From a candidate division Hyd24-12 bacterium UBA6080 (GTDB lineage Bacteria > Fermentibacterota > Fermentibacteria > Fermentibacterales > JCC-6), in the NCBI GenBank assembly GCA_002436025.1, contig DIXM01000010.1, positions 1 to 44,051 on the forward strand: a stretch of DNA of 44,051 nucleotides. The letters run 5' to 3'. The notes below the pieces were generated by a model, which was not told the DNA's origin, did no database searches, and saw nothing but the letters and a program-made list of their open reading frames with translations. Positions within the stretch are counted from its first letter, which is position 1. Each line of letters starts with the position of its first letter. Both the position numbers and the translations under genes were made by a program. This document shows, one piece after another, positions 15,422-25,800 of this stretch.

Positions 15422-16750
15422 ATGACCGCAGTTGCCCTGCTGGTTCTCACAGTGGCTCTGAACACGCCTGCAATCCCTTCGGGGTGGCGGGCGGGGTTTT
15501 TGGCCTTCGACCTTGAAACCGGCGAGGAGGTGCTCTCGAGGAACGCAGATGCACTCTTCCGCCCCGCATCGACGGTCAAGGTTCTGACAACCGTCACTGC
15601 ACTTGAGCACCTGGGGCCGTCGTACGTATACAGGACATCGATCCAGGCCGATACATCGCAGGGCAGCATCTGGCTTGTGGGGACAGGGGCGCCCCTTCTG
15701 AGCGCGGAGGACGTCACCAGGGCTGCAATGGAGACAGTGGCTGCCCTGCCCGCGGGGCGAAGCTGGAACCTCTACCTCGACGCGGGCTGCTTCTTCCCCG
15801 AAACCCATCTCCTGGGCTGGGACGAATCGGACTGGGACAAGACGTACTGCCCTCCGGTGGAGCCGGTATGCATTGGCGACAACGTCCTTCAGATAGTTGT
15901 CTCCGCTGTCGGCGGATCCGTGAGGGTCTTCAGCTACCCCAGGCTTCCGGGCCTGATGCTTTCCCACGATGATGTCAGGATCGGCACGGCGGGAAGGGTA
16001 ACCGCCTCGGTATCCGGGTGGGACGAACGCTCACCCAGCATCTCCCTCAGGGGTACACTGGCACGTGATGAAACCATGACCATCTACAAGCCATTCGCGG
16101 GTGCTCCGGCGGAGATGGCCGGCTACCTCGAGACCGAATTCGGCCGGTGGGGAATGAGTGTTCGGTACGTGGGCCAGGGCATTCCGGGCGAGGGTGCTGT
16201 CACAACGGCAACAATGCTTTCCCAGCCCCTCTGGGTCCTTCTGGGCTCGATGAACAAGCTCAGCAGGAATGTCATTTCAGAACTCATCCTGCGCGGTGTG
16301 TGCCTTGAAACCTCGGGCGCGCCCGCATCCACCAGGGCAGGCTGCGACATAAGCGGCAGGCTTCTCGACGAGATACTTCCCGGTGTTCAGGGATGGCAGC
16401 TCGCGGACGGGTCGGGGCTGTCCCGGCTCAATCTTCTCACTCCCAGGCAACTCGCAACGGTTTTCGCCCACGGCGCAAGCTCTTTGGAGTTCGGACCCGA
16501 GTTCCTGACTTCGTTTGCCGTGAACGGTGTTGACGGGACCCTCTTCAGCAGGTTGCGGAGCATCCCTCCCGGAGCGTTCCGGGGGAAAACGGGCACACTC
16601 AACGACACATGCACGATAACGGGTGTTCTCACGACAGAATCGGGCAGAAGGATCGCCCTGGCGATCATGCTGGAGATTCCCGTGGGAACCGCATGGAGCG
16701 CCAGGGCGTGGCAGGACTCGCTGATATCGGCGATGTACGCCGGGCTCTGA
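15422..16750 (+). CDS. dacB: D-Ala-D-Ala carboxypeptidase/endopeptidase (PBP4/DacB, S13)
   Basis: 442 residues. Penicillin-binding peptidase that trims or cuts peptidoglycan peptides. The three motifs are visible: SxxK as STVK (S50-K53), SxN as SMN (S276-N278) and KTG (K389) in FRGKTGTLND. The start at 15422 has GGGAGGAAG just upstream; the frame extends further back but without this site. The N-terminal hydrophobic stretch to residue 14 is a short signal sequence. It is divergent from the SurA-like operon and converges on the Omp28-like gene with only seven bases between stops. Confidence 0.93.
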   Translation: MTAVALLVLTVALNTPAIPSGWRAGFLAFDLETGEEVLSRNADALFRPASTVKVLTTVTALEHLGPSYVYRTSIQADTSQGSIWLVGTGAPLLSAEDVTRAAMETVAALPAGRSWNLYLDAGCFFPETHLLGWDESDWDKTYCPPVEPVCIGDNVLQIVVSAVGGSVRVFSYPRLPGLMLSHDDVRIGTAGRVTASVSGWDERSPSISLRGTLARDETMTIYKPFAGAPAEMAGYLETEFGRWGMSVRYVGQGIPGEGAVTTATMLSQPLWVLLGSMNKLSRNVISELILRGVCLETSGAPASTRAGCDISGRLLDEILPGVQGWQLADGSGLSRLNLLTPRQLATVFAHGASSLEFGPEFLTSFAVNGVDGTLFSRLRSIPPGAFRGKTGTLNDTCTITGVLTTESGRRIALAIMLEIPVGTAWSARAWQDSLISAMYAGL

Positions 16751-16757
16751 CCGACCC

Positions 16758-17771
16758 CTACCTTATCACGGCGATGGTTCGGATGACACTTGTGCCGGTG
16801 TCGGTCAGCAGCCTGACGAAGTAGACACCCGACTCGGCCAGGGCAAAACCGGTCTGCTCCCCAGCCGGGGAAGTCAGAACTGTCCTGCCGGCCAGGTCGA
16901 AAACCTGCAGGGTTCCGGTTGAGCCTTCGGGAAGAACGGAAAAGGCCGTGAAGGCACCTGAACCCGGGTTGGGCGTGACGGTGAGAACAGGGCCGAACGG
17001 AGTGAAACCGTCTTCCAGGCCCTGTGGAATGTCGAGGAATTTCTGCCAGTCCGCGTTGGGAACCTCGTGGTCACCCTGCTGGTAGGTGCACTGCAGGAAC
17101 GTGGCGAGGAAAAGGCTGTTCGCGTCCCACGAGGGGGCGACGGTGTATTCGGCGTCGACAAAAATGGTGTCGGGGTACGGAGCGGCAAACTCCACCACCT
17201 CGCCGTAGGGGCCGAGCAGATTGTCCCTGAACGCCTGTTCGAAGACGCTGCCGGCCCAGTACCCGACTCCGGGAATGTTGTCCTCGACCAGTATCGGCCA
17301 GACCCTCATCACAGTGCCCTCCTGCCACTGGGGCTCCTGTTCGGCGATGATGCGGATGCTCACGGTGCCCGATGTTTCGTCGCCGTTCCTGGCCACCATG
17401 ATGTCGATGTAGGCGGGGGTGTTAAGCCTGTTGTTGAAGTGGCTCTCCAGGCTTGGGGCGGCGGTGACCTGAATTCCGTCGAAGATCAGGTAGGGTACGG
17501 ACTGAACGCCGTACTGGGCTTTCCGTACGGTCTGCTCGGTGGGGTTGGCAAGGTAGATGGGATCGCCTGCCGACGGCCAGTTCACATGGGTCCTTATCAC
17601 GGCAAGGGTTCCCGAGGCGATGTGACTCGCAACAAAGGCGTTTATCTGTGTTTCGATGTTCCAGCAGGGGCTGCACCCGCTGTTCGTGAAGTCTTCAAAT
17701 ATGACCACCCGGTCAGCAGCCGGCGCCAGTGATGCCGTTATCAGAAGCAGCAGCAGTTTCAGTTCTCTCAT
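16758..17771 (-). CDS. Omp28-like secreted protein with thioredoxin motif and sorting C-terminus
   Basis: 337 residues. Signal peptide (LLLLLITASLAPAADRVV), then a thioredoxin-like segment with CSPC (C33, C36) in FTNSGCSPCWNIETQ, as in Omp28-type outer-membrane-associated proteins. The last 75 residues look like a type IX secretion sorting domain: NPGSGAFTAFSV, LQVFDLAGRTVL and SGVYFVRLLTDTGTSVIRTIAVIR-type ending. A longer frame reaches 17861, but GGAGGAGAAAGCAA sits right before the ATG at 17771. I infer export to the surface. Confidence 0.85.
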   Translation of the reverse strand: MRELKLLLLLITASLAPAADRVVIFEDFTNSGCSPCWNIETQINAFVASHIASGTLAVIRTHVNWPSAGDPIYLANPTEQTVRKAQYGVQSVPYLIFDGIQVTAAPSLESHFNNRLNTPAYIDIMVARNGDETSGTVSIRIIAEQEPQWQEGTVMRVWPILVEDNIPGVGYWAGSVFEQAFRDNLLGPYGEVVEFAAPYPDTIFVDAEYTVAPSWDANSLFLATFLQCTYQQGDHEVPNADWQKFLDIPQGLEDGFTPFGPVLTVTPNPGSGAFTAFSVLPEGSTGTLQVFDLAGRTVLTSPAGEQTGFALAESGVYFVRLLTDTGTSVIRTIAVIR

Positions 17772-17849
17772 TTGCTTTCTCCTCCCGGATCGTTCAGCGG
17801 GCGCCGGGTGAGAAAGTGGAGGGGCGGCGCTACCGCATTGACTCTTTTC

Positions 17850-17870
17850 CGGAGCCCGCACCGGGCTCCG
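17850..17870. other. Perfect 9-bp hairpin in the efp-Omp28 intergenic region
   Basis: CGGAGCCCG, loop CAC, CGGGCTCCG. Lies between the efp stop (17939) and the Omp28-like start. On the minus strand it is followed by GGAAAAGAG, not a T run, so an intrinsic terminator is doubtful. Confidence 0.4.
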
Positions 17871-17938
17871 AGAACAGCACTCAACCCATGGGGTGCTGAA
17901 GTCTCAGCATTGTGCCTCCCTCCGTTCAGACCGCGGCA

Positions 17939-18508
17939 TCAGGGTTTTGTGTTCACCCTTTCGAGGTATGTATCGTTGCGGGTGTCGATCCTTATCGTTT
18001 CCCCCTCTTTCACGAACAGCGGAACCTGGACGACGAGGCCTGTCTCGAGAACCGCCGGCTTTGTGCCGCCGCTTGCGGTATCACCCTTCAGGCCGGGATC
18101 TGTCTCGGTGATCAAAAGGTTAACAAAACTGGGACTTTCCACCATGATGGGCGTTTCCCCAACGAAAAGGATCTCGATCTCGCGGTTGTCGGTCAGGTAC
18201 TTGGCTGCATCGCCCACCAGGGACAACGGCAGCGATATCTGCTCGAAACTCCGGGGGTCCATTACCATGTACTCTTCGTCCGCGTGGTAAAGCAGCTGGT
18301 AGACCCTGCGCTCAAGCCTGACTTCATCCACGCGTTCACCCGCGCGCCACGTTTTGTCGAGAACCCGTCCGGTGAGGACATCCTTGAACTTGGACCTGAC
18401 AAAGGCAGCGCCCTTGCCGGGATTCACATGCTGGAAATCCAGGATCTGATAGAGTGTGCCGTCGATGTCCAGCACCATGCCCTTCCTGAAATCATTGGAA
18501 GTAGCCAA
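17939..18508 (-). CDS. efp: Elongation factor P
   Basis: 189 residues, normal length. EF-P rescues ribosomes stalled on proline runs. The N-terminal loop HVNPGKGAAFVRSK carries the modifiable lysine K32; the KOW-like and two OB-like domains follow, with the C-terminal DTRNDTYLERVN signature. The modification enzyme is not in this window. Lies six bases after aroQ, so co-transcription is likely. Confidence 0.97.
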   Translation of the reverse strand: MATSNDFRKGMVLDIDGTLYQILDFQHVNPGKGAAFVRSKFKDVLTGRVLDKTWRAGERVDEVRLERRVYQLLYHADEEYMVMDPRSFEQISLPLSLVGDAAKYLTDNREIEILFVGETPIMVESPSFVNLLITETDPGLKGDTASGGTKPAVLETGLVVQVPLFVKEGETIRIDTRNDTYLERVNTKP

Positions 18509-18514
18509 AAACCA

Positions 18515-18952
18515 TCACCTCCGAAGAAGATTGACTGCGAGAACAAGAGCAAGGGAGTAGCCCAGGGTGCCGGCGCCGCTGATCACTGCATCGGCGGCAG
18601 TGGCCGTTATCAGACGCCTGCGGAACTGCTCCCTGCCGTGAACATTGCTTATGTGAACCTCGATCACCGGACCCGGAAATGCGCTCATGGCATCCATGAT
18701 GGCCACGGAACTGTGTGAGAAGGCTCCCGGGTTGATTATCAGCGCCCCTCCCCTTTCCGCGGCGGCATTCACGAGGCAGACAACCTGCCCCTCACCCTCG
18801 GCCTGAACCGACGTGATACGAGCACCCATCTCCGACGCCTCGCGGGAGATCCGTGAAACAATCCCTTCAAGCGTCTCGTGACCATAGACATCGGGTTCGC
18901 GGCGGCCGAGAGCCGCAAGGTTTGGTCCGTTGATCAGGGTGACTTCAACCAT
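18515..18952 (-). CDS. aroQ: 3-Dehydroquinate dehydratase, type II
   Basis: 145 residues, right for the small dodecameric type II enzyme of the shikimate pathway. Motifs: LINGPNLAALGRREPDVYG (with the catalytic Tyr), NPGAFSHSSVAIMDAM (catalytic His) and EVHISNVHGREQFRR. The stop of the upstream TPR gene shares a base with its start. aroQ-efp adjacency is common. Confidence 0.96.
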   Translation of the reverse strand: MVEVTLINGPNLAALGRREPDVYGHETLEGIVSRISREASEMGARITSVQAEGEGQVVCLVNAAAERGGALIINPGAFSHSSVAIMDAMSAFPGPVIEVHISNVHGREQFRRRLITATAADAVISGAGTLGYSLALVLAVNLLRR

Positions 18953-19563
18953 TACGAATAGGGCTTGAGACCAAGCTCTTCCCTCTCATCGGTTGTGAAA
19001 AGGTCAAAAAGGCTTCGCGGAGCGCGCTCGCGGTGTTCTTCCGGTTCCACGGGCTGGGCGGGTTTGCTCTGCGAGGAGAGGATGCCGGCCATCCTGTCCG
19101 TCAGAGGGAAAACCTGGCCCGATTCGTCGGAGCGGGACTCGCGGTCAGCGTTCCTTTTGGCCTCCCGGGCCTTCCTCAGCATTTTTTCGATCTCGGCATC
19201 GCCGGGATACTCGAAGAGGAACTCTTCAAACAGCTCGATGCTGCGGTTCCAGTTGCCCCTTTCGAAGTGGAGCTCGGCGAGGTTCCTGATGGCGATGAGG
19301 TTCAGGGGGTCGATGGAGATGACCTTCTCGAATGCCTGAAGGGCTCCTTCGATGTCACCGGTGTCACGGCAGCTCTTCCCGAGAACTACATTCACGGAGA
19401 TGTTCCCGGGCCACTTCTCCTGACCCTTCCGGGCGACGTCCTCGGCTTCGGAGGCCCTGCCTCCCTGTCTGAGCCTCTCCGCGAGCCTGGCACAGACAAC
19501 GGGGGTGGGGGTGCTGAACCACTCCTGGTAGAGCTCTTTGAGCTCGCTGTCAGTTTCCGGCAT
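18952..19563 (-). CDS. TPR-repeat protein
   Basis: 203 residues from the Met that begins MPETDSELKELYQEWFS. Contains about three to four tetratricopeptide repeats (residues 20-125: AERLRQGGRASEAEDVARKG, LGKSCRDTGDIEGALQAFEK, LAELHFERGNWNRSIELFEE) and then a charged tail. The extended frame to 19764 lies inside the upstream gene; the start at 19563 has GGGAG and overlaps the DUF4837-like stop by 14 bases. Cytoplasmic scaffold of unknown partner. Confidence 0.85.
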   Translation of the reverse strand: MPETDSELKELYQEWFSTPTPVVCARLAERLRQGGRASEAEDVARKGQEKWPGNISVNVVLGKSCRDTGDIEGALQAFEKVISIDPLNLIAIRNLAELHFERGNWNRSIELFEEFLFEYPGDAEIEKMLRKAREAKRNADRESRSDESGQVFPLTDRMAGILSSQSKPAQPVEPEEHRERAPRSLFDLFTTDEREELGLKPYS

Positions 19564-20515
19564 TTCCGCTCCCTTCCCGAAAGGTGTCCATGATGACCCA
19601 ACCCTCTCGGAGATAGGGTTCCTTTTCCCTTCCGGGATTGTAGACTTCCAGGTCCATAATATACCTTCGCTCGCCGGAATCGAGAATACGGGCAGTGAAC
19701 GCTCCGGCGTTGAGGAACTCGGGGTTCCTCCACATACCGGTGAGGGAGAAGCCCGACATGCCACCGAAGGTTATATGGGAAACGGTAACCCTTGTCCTGT
19801 CAACCGAATCCGCCGAGGCATCGAAAAAGAAGCGCCTTGCCATGGCCTCCCTGGCAACGACGGCGCTCGAGTCCGTGAGTTCAGGTGCAGACGCGGTGAA
19901 GCGGATGCTGAGCATCAGAAGACACTCTTCAGCGGCAAGCCTCTGATACTGGATGAAACCTTCATCAGGGCTCCAGATGTGGGTCGTGTAAGCCTTTGGA
20001 ACATCGATGGTGAAACCCAGGGCGCCAAGGCTGTCAAGGCGTTCCGGGCTGGACATCTGGGTGTTGACGAAGCTGCCGTAGATGTACCGGTGAACCTGTG
20101 TGTTGTAGGCTTCTTCGAGAAGATCGGCAAGCGGTTCGGGAAGACTGCCGTTCTCCACCACAGCCCCGATGACCTGCTGGTTCAGGGCCCAGATGTCCTC
20201 TCCGGAGAAAAGCCCGGGTGAAACTGCCTCGATACCGTCGGGAAGGTCGTCCGGTGTGGAAACCAGGAACAGGATGAGACGCCTTTCCGTAAGGGTTCCG
20301 GTGAACTCGTCCGTTTCGGCGAACGCCCAGCTGAAAACATTCTCGGTCTCCACAGTGGTGACGGTTCGCTGGATGCGGTCCAATCCTCCATCGTCGATGA
20401 AGGAGGCCAGATCGGGGCTGTAAACGACAAGAACTCCCTTGAGCGGACCTGTGGAACCATGCCTGCACGAAAGCAACAGAAGAAGAACAAGTGCCGGTAA
20501 GTACCGCAGTGTCAT
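19550..20515 (-). CDS. DUF4837-like lipoprotein
   Basis: 321 residues. Lipoprotein signal LVLLLLLSC with lipidated Cys at residue 17. The body contains YTTHIWSPDEGFIQYQRL and a C-terminal half with SGFSLTGMWRNPE and GERRYIMDLEVYNPGREKEPYLRE. Repeated use of this layout, a Bacteroidetes-type lipoprotein with two related halves, makes me suggest DUF4837, but I cannot check it. Overlaps the DUF948-like gene by four bases and the TPR gene by 14, so a tight operon. Confidence 0.6.
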   Translation of the reverse strand: MTLRYLPALVLLLLLSCRHGSTGPLKGVLVVYSPDLASFIDDGGLDRIQRTVTTVETENVFSWAFAETDEFTGTLTERRLILFLVSTPDDLPDGIEAVSPGLFSGEDIWALNQQVIGAVVENGSLPEPLADLLEEAYNTQVHRYIYGSFVNTQMSSPERLDSLGALGFTIDVPKAYTTHIWSPDEGFIQYQRLAAEECLLMLSIRFTASAPELTDSSAVVAREAMARRFFFDASADSVDRTRVTVSHITFGGMSGFSLTGMWRNPEFLNAGAFTARILDSGERRYIMDLEVYNPGREKEPYLREGWVIMDTFREGSGNAGN

Positions 20516-20874
20516 TCCTCCCTGCCCCTTCTTCGGGCAAAGACCGCCTTCACGACATTGAACACACCCAGGGCCAGCGGAAGGTAATTTACCAAGCCAG
20601 CAGCCACCGGGGTGAGCGCATTGCTGTTGACACCATGAACCAGCGTCCCCACCTCTGATGCGGTTTTTCCGATGCTTCGCCCGGTCAGTTCAAGCTGCTG
20701 CATGGCTCCCTCAAGAACGGGGGAAAGAGTGGCAAGCTCGGAATTGACGTTATCCAGAGTTTTTTCAAGTGCCTCGAGCGTTTTTCTGAACCTCGAAAGT
20801 ATCACCACCATGACGCCGACAGTCCCCACAAAAGCACACACACCAACAAGCAGGATGATTGCCGTGGCGTTCAT
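20512..20874 (-). CDS. DUF948-like membrane protein
   Basis: 120 residues. One N-terminal transmembrane segment (residues 4-27), a coiled-coil region ETLEALEKTLDNVNSEL with amphipathic heptads, and a second hydrophobic segment near residues 92-110 ending in a basic tail. Matches the style of short DUF948 proteins, which are of unknown function. Starts a few bases after the OmpA-like gene. Confidence 0.65.
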   Translation of the reverse strand: MNATAIILLVGVCAFVGTVGVMVVILSRFRKTLEALEKTLDNVNSELATLSPVLEGAMQQLELTGRSIGKTASEVGTLVHGVNSNALTPVAAGLVNYLPLALGVFNVVKAVFARRRGREE

Positions 20875-20895
20875 TCCCCCTCCTTCTTGATCCGC

Positions 20896-22872
20896 TCAGC
20901 GGCGGAGTATTACGATCTCCACCCTCCGGTTCACTGCTCGACCGTCCTCGGTGTCGTTGGATGCCGAAGGCCTTCGTTCACCGAACCAGGTGGGTTCTAT
21001 CTCAACATCAACCCCTTCAAGCTGGGACGTGAGGTAACGGGCCACCACTATCGCCCTTTCCCGGGAGAGCCCGTCGTTGTAACCAAACGTACCGTCACTG
21101 CAAGTGTGACCCTCGACCGACACGAAGACCCCTGGATTGTCCCTGAGTGTCCTGATGACGCGGTCGAGATCGGGGATCTGGTCGTCCCTGATCTGGGTCA
21201 CGTTGTGGTCGAAGTATATCACCGAAACGGGAAGACCCTCCCTTTCCCTTGCGGCTATCATGAAATTGAACAGGCTGACAGGGTCGGTCTGGTAGTAGAG
21301 GTAGTTCAGGTCCTCGTTCACCCGGCGGCACTCGATATCGAGGGGAACCCCTCCCCTCACACGGGTCAGCCCTATGGTTTCGGGATCGATTCGGTTGTTG
21401 TCCATCCAGACCTTGCTCACCCTGAAGGTCAGGGATGCCTCGATGATGTCCACACTGTCGACCTCGCCGTAGACGATCTGGGGGTCCAGCATGACCAGCT
21501 CGGCGGTCCTTGAGGTCACGACGAAATCACTGATGCCGTCGAGAGTCGCCTCGAAGGTGTAGTAGGCTTCGTCCTCGCCCACAAGGGCGCTGGGCATCCT
21601 TTCCAGGCTGTTGTCGGGAAGGACCCTGTAGAGCCTCAGAAGCCTGATGTCCGTGTTGCGTTGCTCGAACCAGTACCTGGGCACCCTGAACGACATGGAC
21701 AGGTCCCTGATGTCGTCTCCCGAAAAGGTCGCCCTGGCGGGGAAATAGCCGTAGAGAACCTGGCTGTCCTCAAGGTTGAGGGTGCTGTTCACGGGAATCT
21801 GGTCGAACTGCCCCATGACAAGGGAATCGTCCTGGACATCGCGGTTTGCCCACAGGCTCACTTCGAAGAGGTCGGTTCCGGTTTCCCAGGTCCGCCGGTC
21901 GACCATGGGGGGAAGGGGAACCCGGGGCTCCTGATCGTACCAGGACTGGCCGCCGAAACGGAAGACAAGCCCCGCCCTGTGCCTTCCCAGTGTGGACGTA
22001 AGTTCGTTCAGAGGAAGGGCCACACCGTAGCTGAACTCCATGGGCACCGAGCCGTTGGTTCTCGCGGTGAAGCCTGCTGTCACCTCGGAAGCCTCCCCAA
22101 GGGCCATCAGCCTGTAACCGGCACGGAAGCCCCAGTTCCTCTCCGTGCCCAGCCACTTCTCAACACCCACGGCCAGATCGAGGTCAGTGTTCCCGTTAAC
22201 GTCCCGTTCGGACCAGTCCGCCTGAATCACGGGGGTAAAGCTCCTGCCGTGAAAACCGAGCCCAACCGACGCCTGGAGAGGGTAGGTCTCGGGTGATTCG
22301 AGCCCCATGTCCGGAGAAATGAGGTTTCTGCCCACCGCTGAAAGCGTCAGCTTGCGGCCCAGCTCGGCCTGCAGTCCCGCATCCAGGCCGAATCCCCTGG
22401 CCGTCAGACCGTTGGCGATGAAGAGGGGGTCATAGAAAGTGAACTCGTTGTCAGCGTACTCAAGAAAAGAGTAAATGGCACTGATCCCAAGGGAAACGGG
22501 AAAGATTCCGGGTCTGACAGCAAACGAGAGCCTTCCCGTTCCACGGGTGCACTGGTCCTGGGCATTCAAAAAATCCGCACCAACGGAGAGCGCCGTGAAC
22601 CTCGTCAAAGGTTGCAGGTAGGAAACAGCTGCGTAGTCGAGGGGTGATGAATCGAGACCCGGGTAGAGGCTGGTGTACTCGGCTCCAAAGAGGATCTTCC
22701 CGCTTCGGAGAAGGCCGGCTGGATTCCACCACGCCGCCCATGCGTCATCCGCGAGTGATATGTACGCCCCGGCCATGCCCAGTGCTCTGGCGCCGGGATA
22801 CAGGGTGTTCGAAGCCGATGCAGTGACCTGCATCAGAAGAACTGTGAGGATAAGGATCATCTTGCAACGCAT
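20896..22872 (-). CDS. PorV/OmpA-type outer-membrane protein with two PGF-pre-PGF-like repeats
   Basis: 658 residues. Signal peptide (1-20), then NTLYPGARALGMAGAYISLADDAWAAWWNPAG-type start of the PorV/UPF0164 beta-barrel family (about 21-330). Residues about 367-456 and 471-545 are two repeats that resemble the PGF-pre-PGF domain of archaeal surface proteins (RVPRYWFEQRN...FEATLDGISDFVVT). Residues 546-658 are an OmpA peptidoglycan-binding domain with NDGLSRERA and GRAVNRRVEIV. The first Met (22872) gives a basic signal peptide; a second Met at 22860 forms an ATGA overlap with the subtilisin stop. Confidence 0.85.
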   Translation of the reverse strand: MRCKMILILTVLLMQVTASASNTLYPGARALGMAGAYISLADDAWAAWWNPAGLLRSGKILFGAEYTSLYPGLDSSPLDYAAVSYLQPLTRFTALSVGADFLNAQDQCTRGTGRLSFAVRPGIFPVSLGISAIYSFLEYADNEFTFYDPLFIANGLTARGFGLDAGLQAELGRKLTLSAVGRNLISPDMGLESPETYPLQASVGLGFHGRSFTPVIQADWSERDVNGNTDLDLAVGVEKWLGTERNWGFRAGYRLMALGEASEVTAGFTARTNGSVPMEFSYGVALPLNELTSTLGRHRAGLVFRFGGQSWYDQEPRVPLPPMVDRRTWETGTDLFEVSLWANRDVQDDSLVMGQFDQIPVNSTLNLEDSQVLYGYFPARATFSGDDIRDLSMSFRVPRYWFEQRNTDIRLLRLYRVLPDNSLERMPSALVGEDEAYYTFEATLDGISDFVVTSRTAELVMLDPQIVYGEVDSVDIIEASLTFRVSKVWMDNNRIDPETIGLTRVRGGVPLDIECRRVNEDLNYLYYQTDPVSLFNFMIAAREREGLPVSVIYFDHNVTQIRDDQIPDLDRVIRTLRDNPGVFVSVEGHTCSDGTFGYNDGLSRERAIVVARYLTSQLEGVDVEIEPTWFGERRPSASNDTEDGRAVNRRVEIVILRR

Positions 22873-25800
22873 ACTGTTCCCGTCACCTCATCTCCTGGGC
22901 CCGTTCGGGCGTGAAAGAGGTAAACCCCCGGAAAAACCGGCGCTCCATGGTCGTCGTTGCCGTTCCAGACAGGCTCGGTCCCGGTGATGGTTCTCACGGG
23001 AACTCCACCGAGATCGAAGATCATCAGCACGAAGCTTTCCCCCCCGGCCCCCGGCCAGACAAAGCTTGCGGCGTCGTTTATGCCGTCGGAGTTCGGGGTG
23101 AAAGGCGTGGGGATCACGGTCATACCCTGTCCGAAGCTTCTGAGAAGGCTTATGTCCAGAGAAGTGAAGAGGTTCTCCTCCACCAGCGCCGAGTCTTCGA
23201 ACAGGATGTAGCCGGGGTGTTCCACCGTGACGACAGCCACCCCTACCGGAACCCCGGGGAACTGGTAGTAGCCTGCTTCATCGGTTATCGACACGACCCC
23301 CAGCCCCTCAAGAGAAACCGGGACACCCGGCAGTTTTCTGCCAGTATGTACGTCGGACACGGTTCCGCCCAGCGACCCGCTTGGACCCTCGGGCGTGGCC
23401 ACGGCCATGTTGGAGTATGGGCTCTCACCGTCGGGGTTCCTGTAGAGACAGGTGGCCCAGTAGTAGTAGGTGAGACCGTTCACGACCATTGTGTCCACCA
23501 TCGATTGCTCGGAGGGGGGAAGTTCGGCTATGGGATCGGGATCGGGACCCACCGGGGAGATGGAACGGTAGATAAGGTAGGAGTACAGTCCGCGGGAACC
23601 ACCGTCTCCCGGAGGGTTCCATGAAAGGGGGATGAAACCGTCGTTGCCGCTCTGGGCGGCCAGCTCTCTGGGAGGGGCCAGTTCGCCCGTGACCAGGAAG
23701 GGTCCGTACGAAGACGAGTTGTTCGTCTCGTCGGCCTCGATGATCGACCCTTCGGGATCCACGGTTGAAACGAGCCATCTGGCACCCATGTCAAAATAGT
23801 CAAATGTGTGGCTTCCATTCAGTACCGCGCTCTCCCCGCTCTCGAGGGGCGGGACCTCGAAGGTGGCCACGAGCCTTCCGGTGCTGTCAGGGTTCTCTGT
23901 AAGATGGTAGACCATGCTGGTTGCGGGCGAGGGGCCGTCGCCCACATTCGTTGCCACCGTGGTGAATGCCGTGACCTGGCCAACTGAAAAGGGAGGCGGT
24001 ATGTCCGGGGACGGAATGGAAACCTCGAGATCGGGGTAGGCCAGTACAAGGGTGAAGTTCCCCACGACGTTGTCCAGACCACGGTTCGCCCCCCCCGCGA
24101 TAACCTGCATCGGGTGACTGCCCGGCTGATCGGGGCACTGCAGGACGAAATCGACCGTTGCGGAGGCGTTGAGGTAGACAAGGTTGCCCAGAAACGCCGG
24201 GATACCAACGTCTCCCGAGAAGCCGGAAGGCGCCTGTATCCGGGCCCATGTACCCACTGAGATGAAGCCGCCGGTGTTCGTCACCGTGACTGGAATGGTC
24301 ACTGCCCCACCGGGGGACGCATAGATGGTCGTGTCGGAGGGGAAAGTTACAGAAAGGGCAGGAAGCCTCGAGTAGCTGTAGACCGCAACGGAGACTCCCT
24401 CGATTTCGAGGGGATTGCCAGGGTCAGCCCAGCTCATGGGAAGGACCGACACTATCCAGGCCCCGGGCTGTGGGTTCTCGATCACCATTCTCTCAAGGGG
24501 GGACTCGGTAGTGACCCCCTGGGGAAGCTGGAACTCGTACTGAACTGAAGAGGGCGAGGTCAGCCTGAGGTCGAGATCGACAGCGAGCCCTGAGCCGCTC
24601 TGGTCGGAGTAGGCCATGGCAACCGACAGCATCTTGATGTTGGCGGGCACATAGACGATCCAGGAACCCGGACCCTGGCCTTCCTGAACTGTGGAGTGAA
24701 TCCAGAGCATTCTCTCCACCTCCTCGGAGAAGTAGGTGCCGGGCAGGTGGTATCCGTCCAGCAACCCGTACCCGCAGGTGGTCGTGGCATAACCGGACAG
24801 GGGCGAACCTGTGTTGGCCTTGAGTGGAATGGCGCTTGCAGCAAGCAGAACCGATGCGTCTTCGGGACGGAAAAGGGCACCGTACTTTTGATAGCACAGG
24901 GTCAGGGCGCCCGTGACATGGGCTGCGGCCATACTAGTTCCGGCGACGCGAGTGTAGCCGGGCTCTCCGGGCCACCGGTTATCAGGTTCGTCCAGCCACT
25001 GCCCCGCGTAAAACGCGTTTGTCGTGGCCACACCCAGTTCCATGCCCGTCTCAGTGAATGCTCCGCCGGGGGCGAGGATGTCGGGTTTCAGCCTGCCCTC
25101 GGGGGTGGGACCGCCCGATGAGTAGGGCGCGGGGACCACGTTTCCCGACCCATCCGGTATGAATGTTACCGCGCCCGCCGTGATTGAGTTCTTGGATGAG
25201 CCGGGAGATGTGACAGTGCCGGGGGAGCCGCCGTTGCCGGCACTGAAGACCACCGATGTTCCAGTGAAGTCTATGAATGCGTCAGTTGAGGCGCAGAAGG
25301 CATCGTAGGAATATGTGGCCAGCCCCCATGAGTTGTTGACAACCCTGCATCCCGAGCTCTCAAACCCGTCGAGGAAAGAGGCGAACTGGGAAGCCGTCAT
25401 CTCCTCTGGGCGTTCGGTCACCATCAGAGAGGCTCCCGGTGCCACTCCCGATCCGTTGTAAAGGCAGCCGAGGTCGACGCCGCCGCGGGATGCTATCACG
25501 CCGCAGACGGCCGTTCCGTGTCCGTCCGTGTCTTCCGGACCGGAAACCACCGCGCCCTGCAGGTCGGGATGGTTGCTCCACACTCCGGTGTCGAGTACTC
25601 CCGCCAGAACACCTGCCCCTGTGTAGTAAAGCCATATTCCGGGCAGGGAGAGAACCTCCCTGCTGTCGTCGGCCTCGGTATTCAGGGCATGATTGGACCC
25701 CTGGGCGGCTTCGTTCGGCCAGGCCTCGAGCACACCGGGAACGGTCCGGGGATTGACGCCGCCGAGACTCCACCACTGATCGAAAAGATGTGTACCAACG

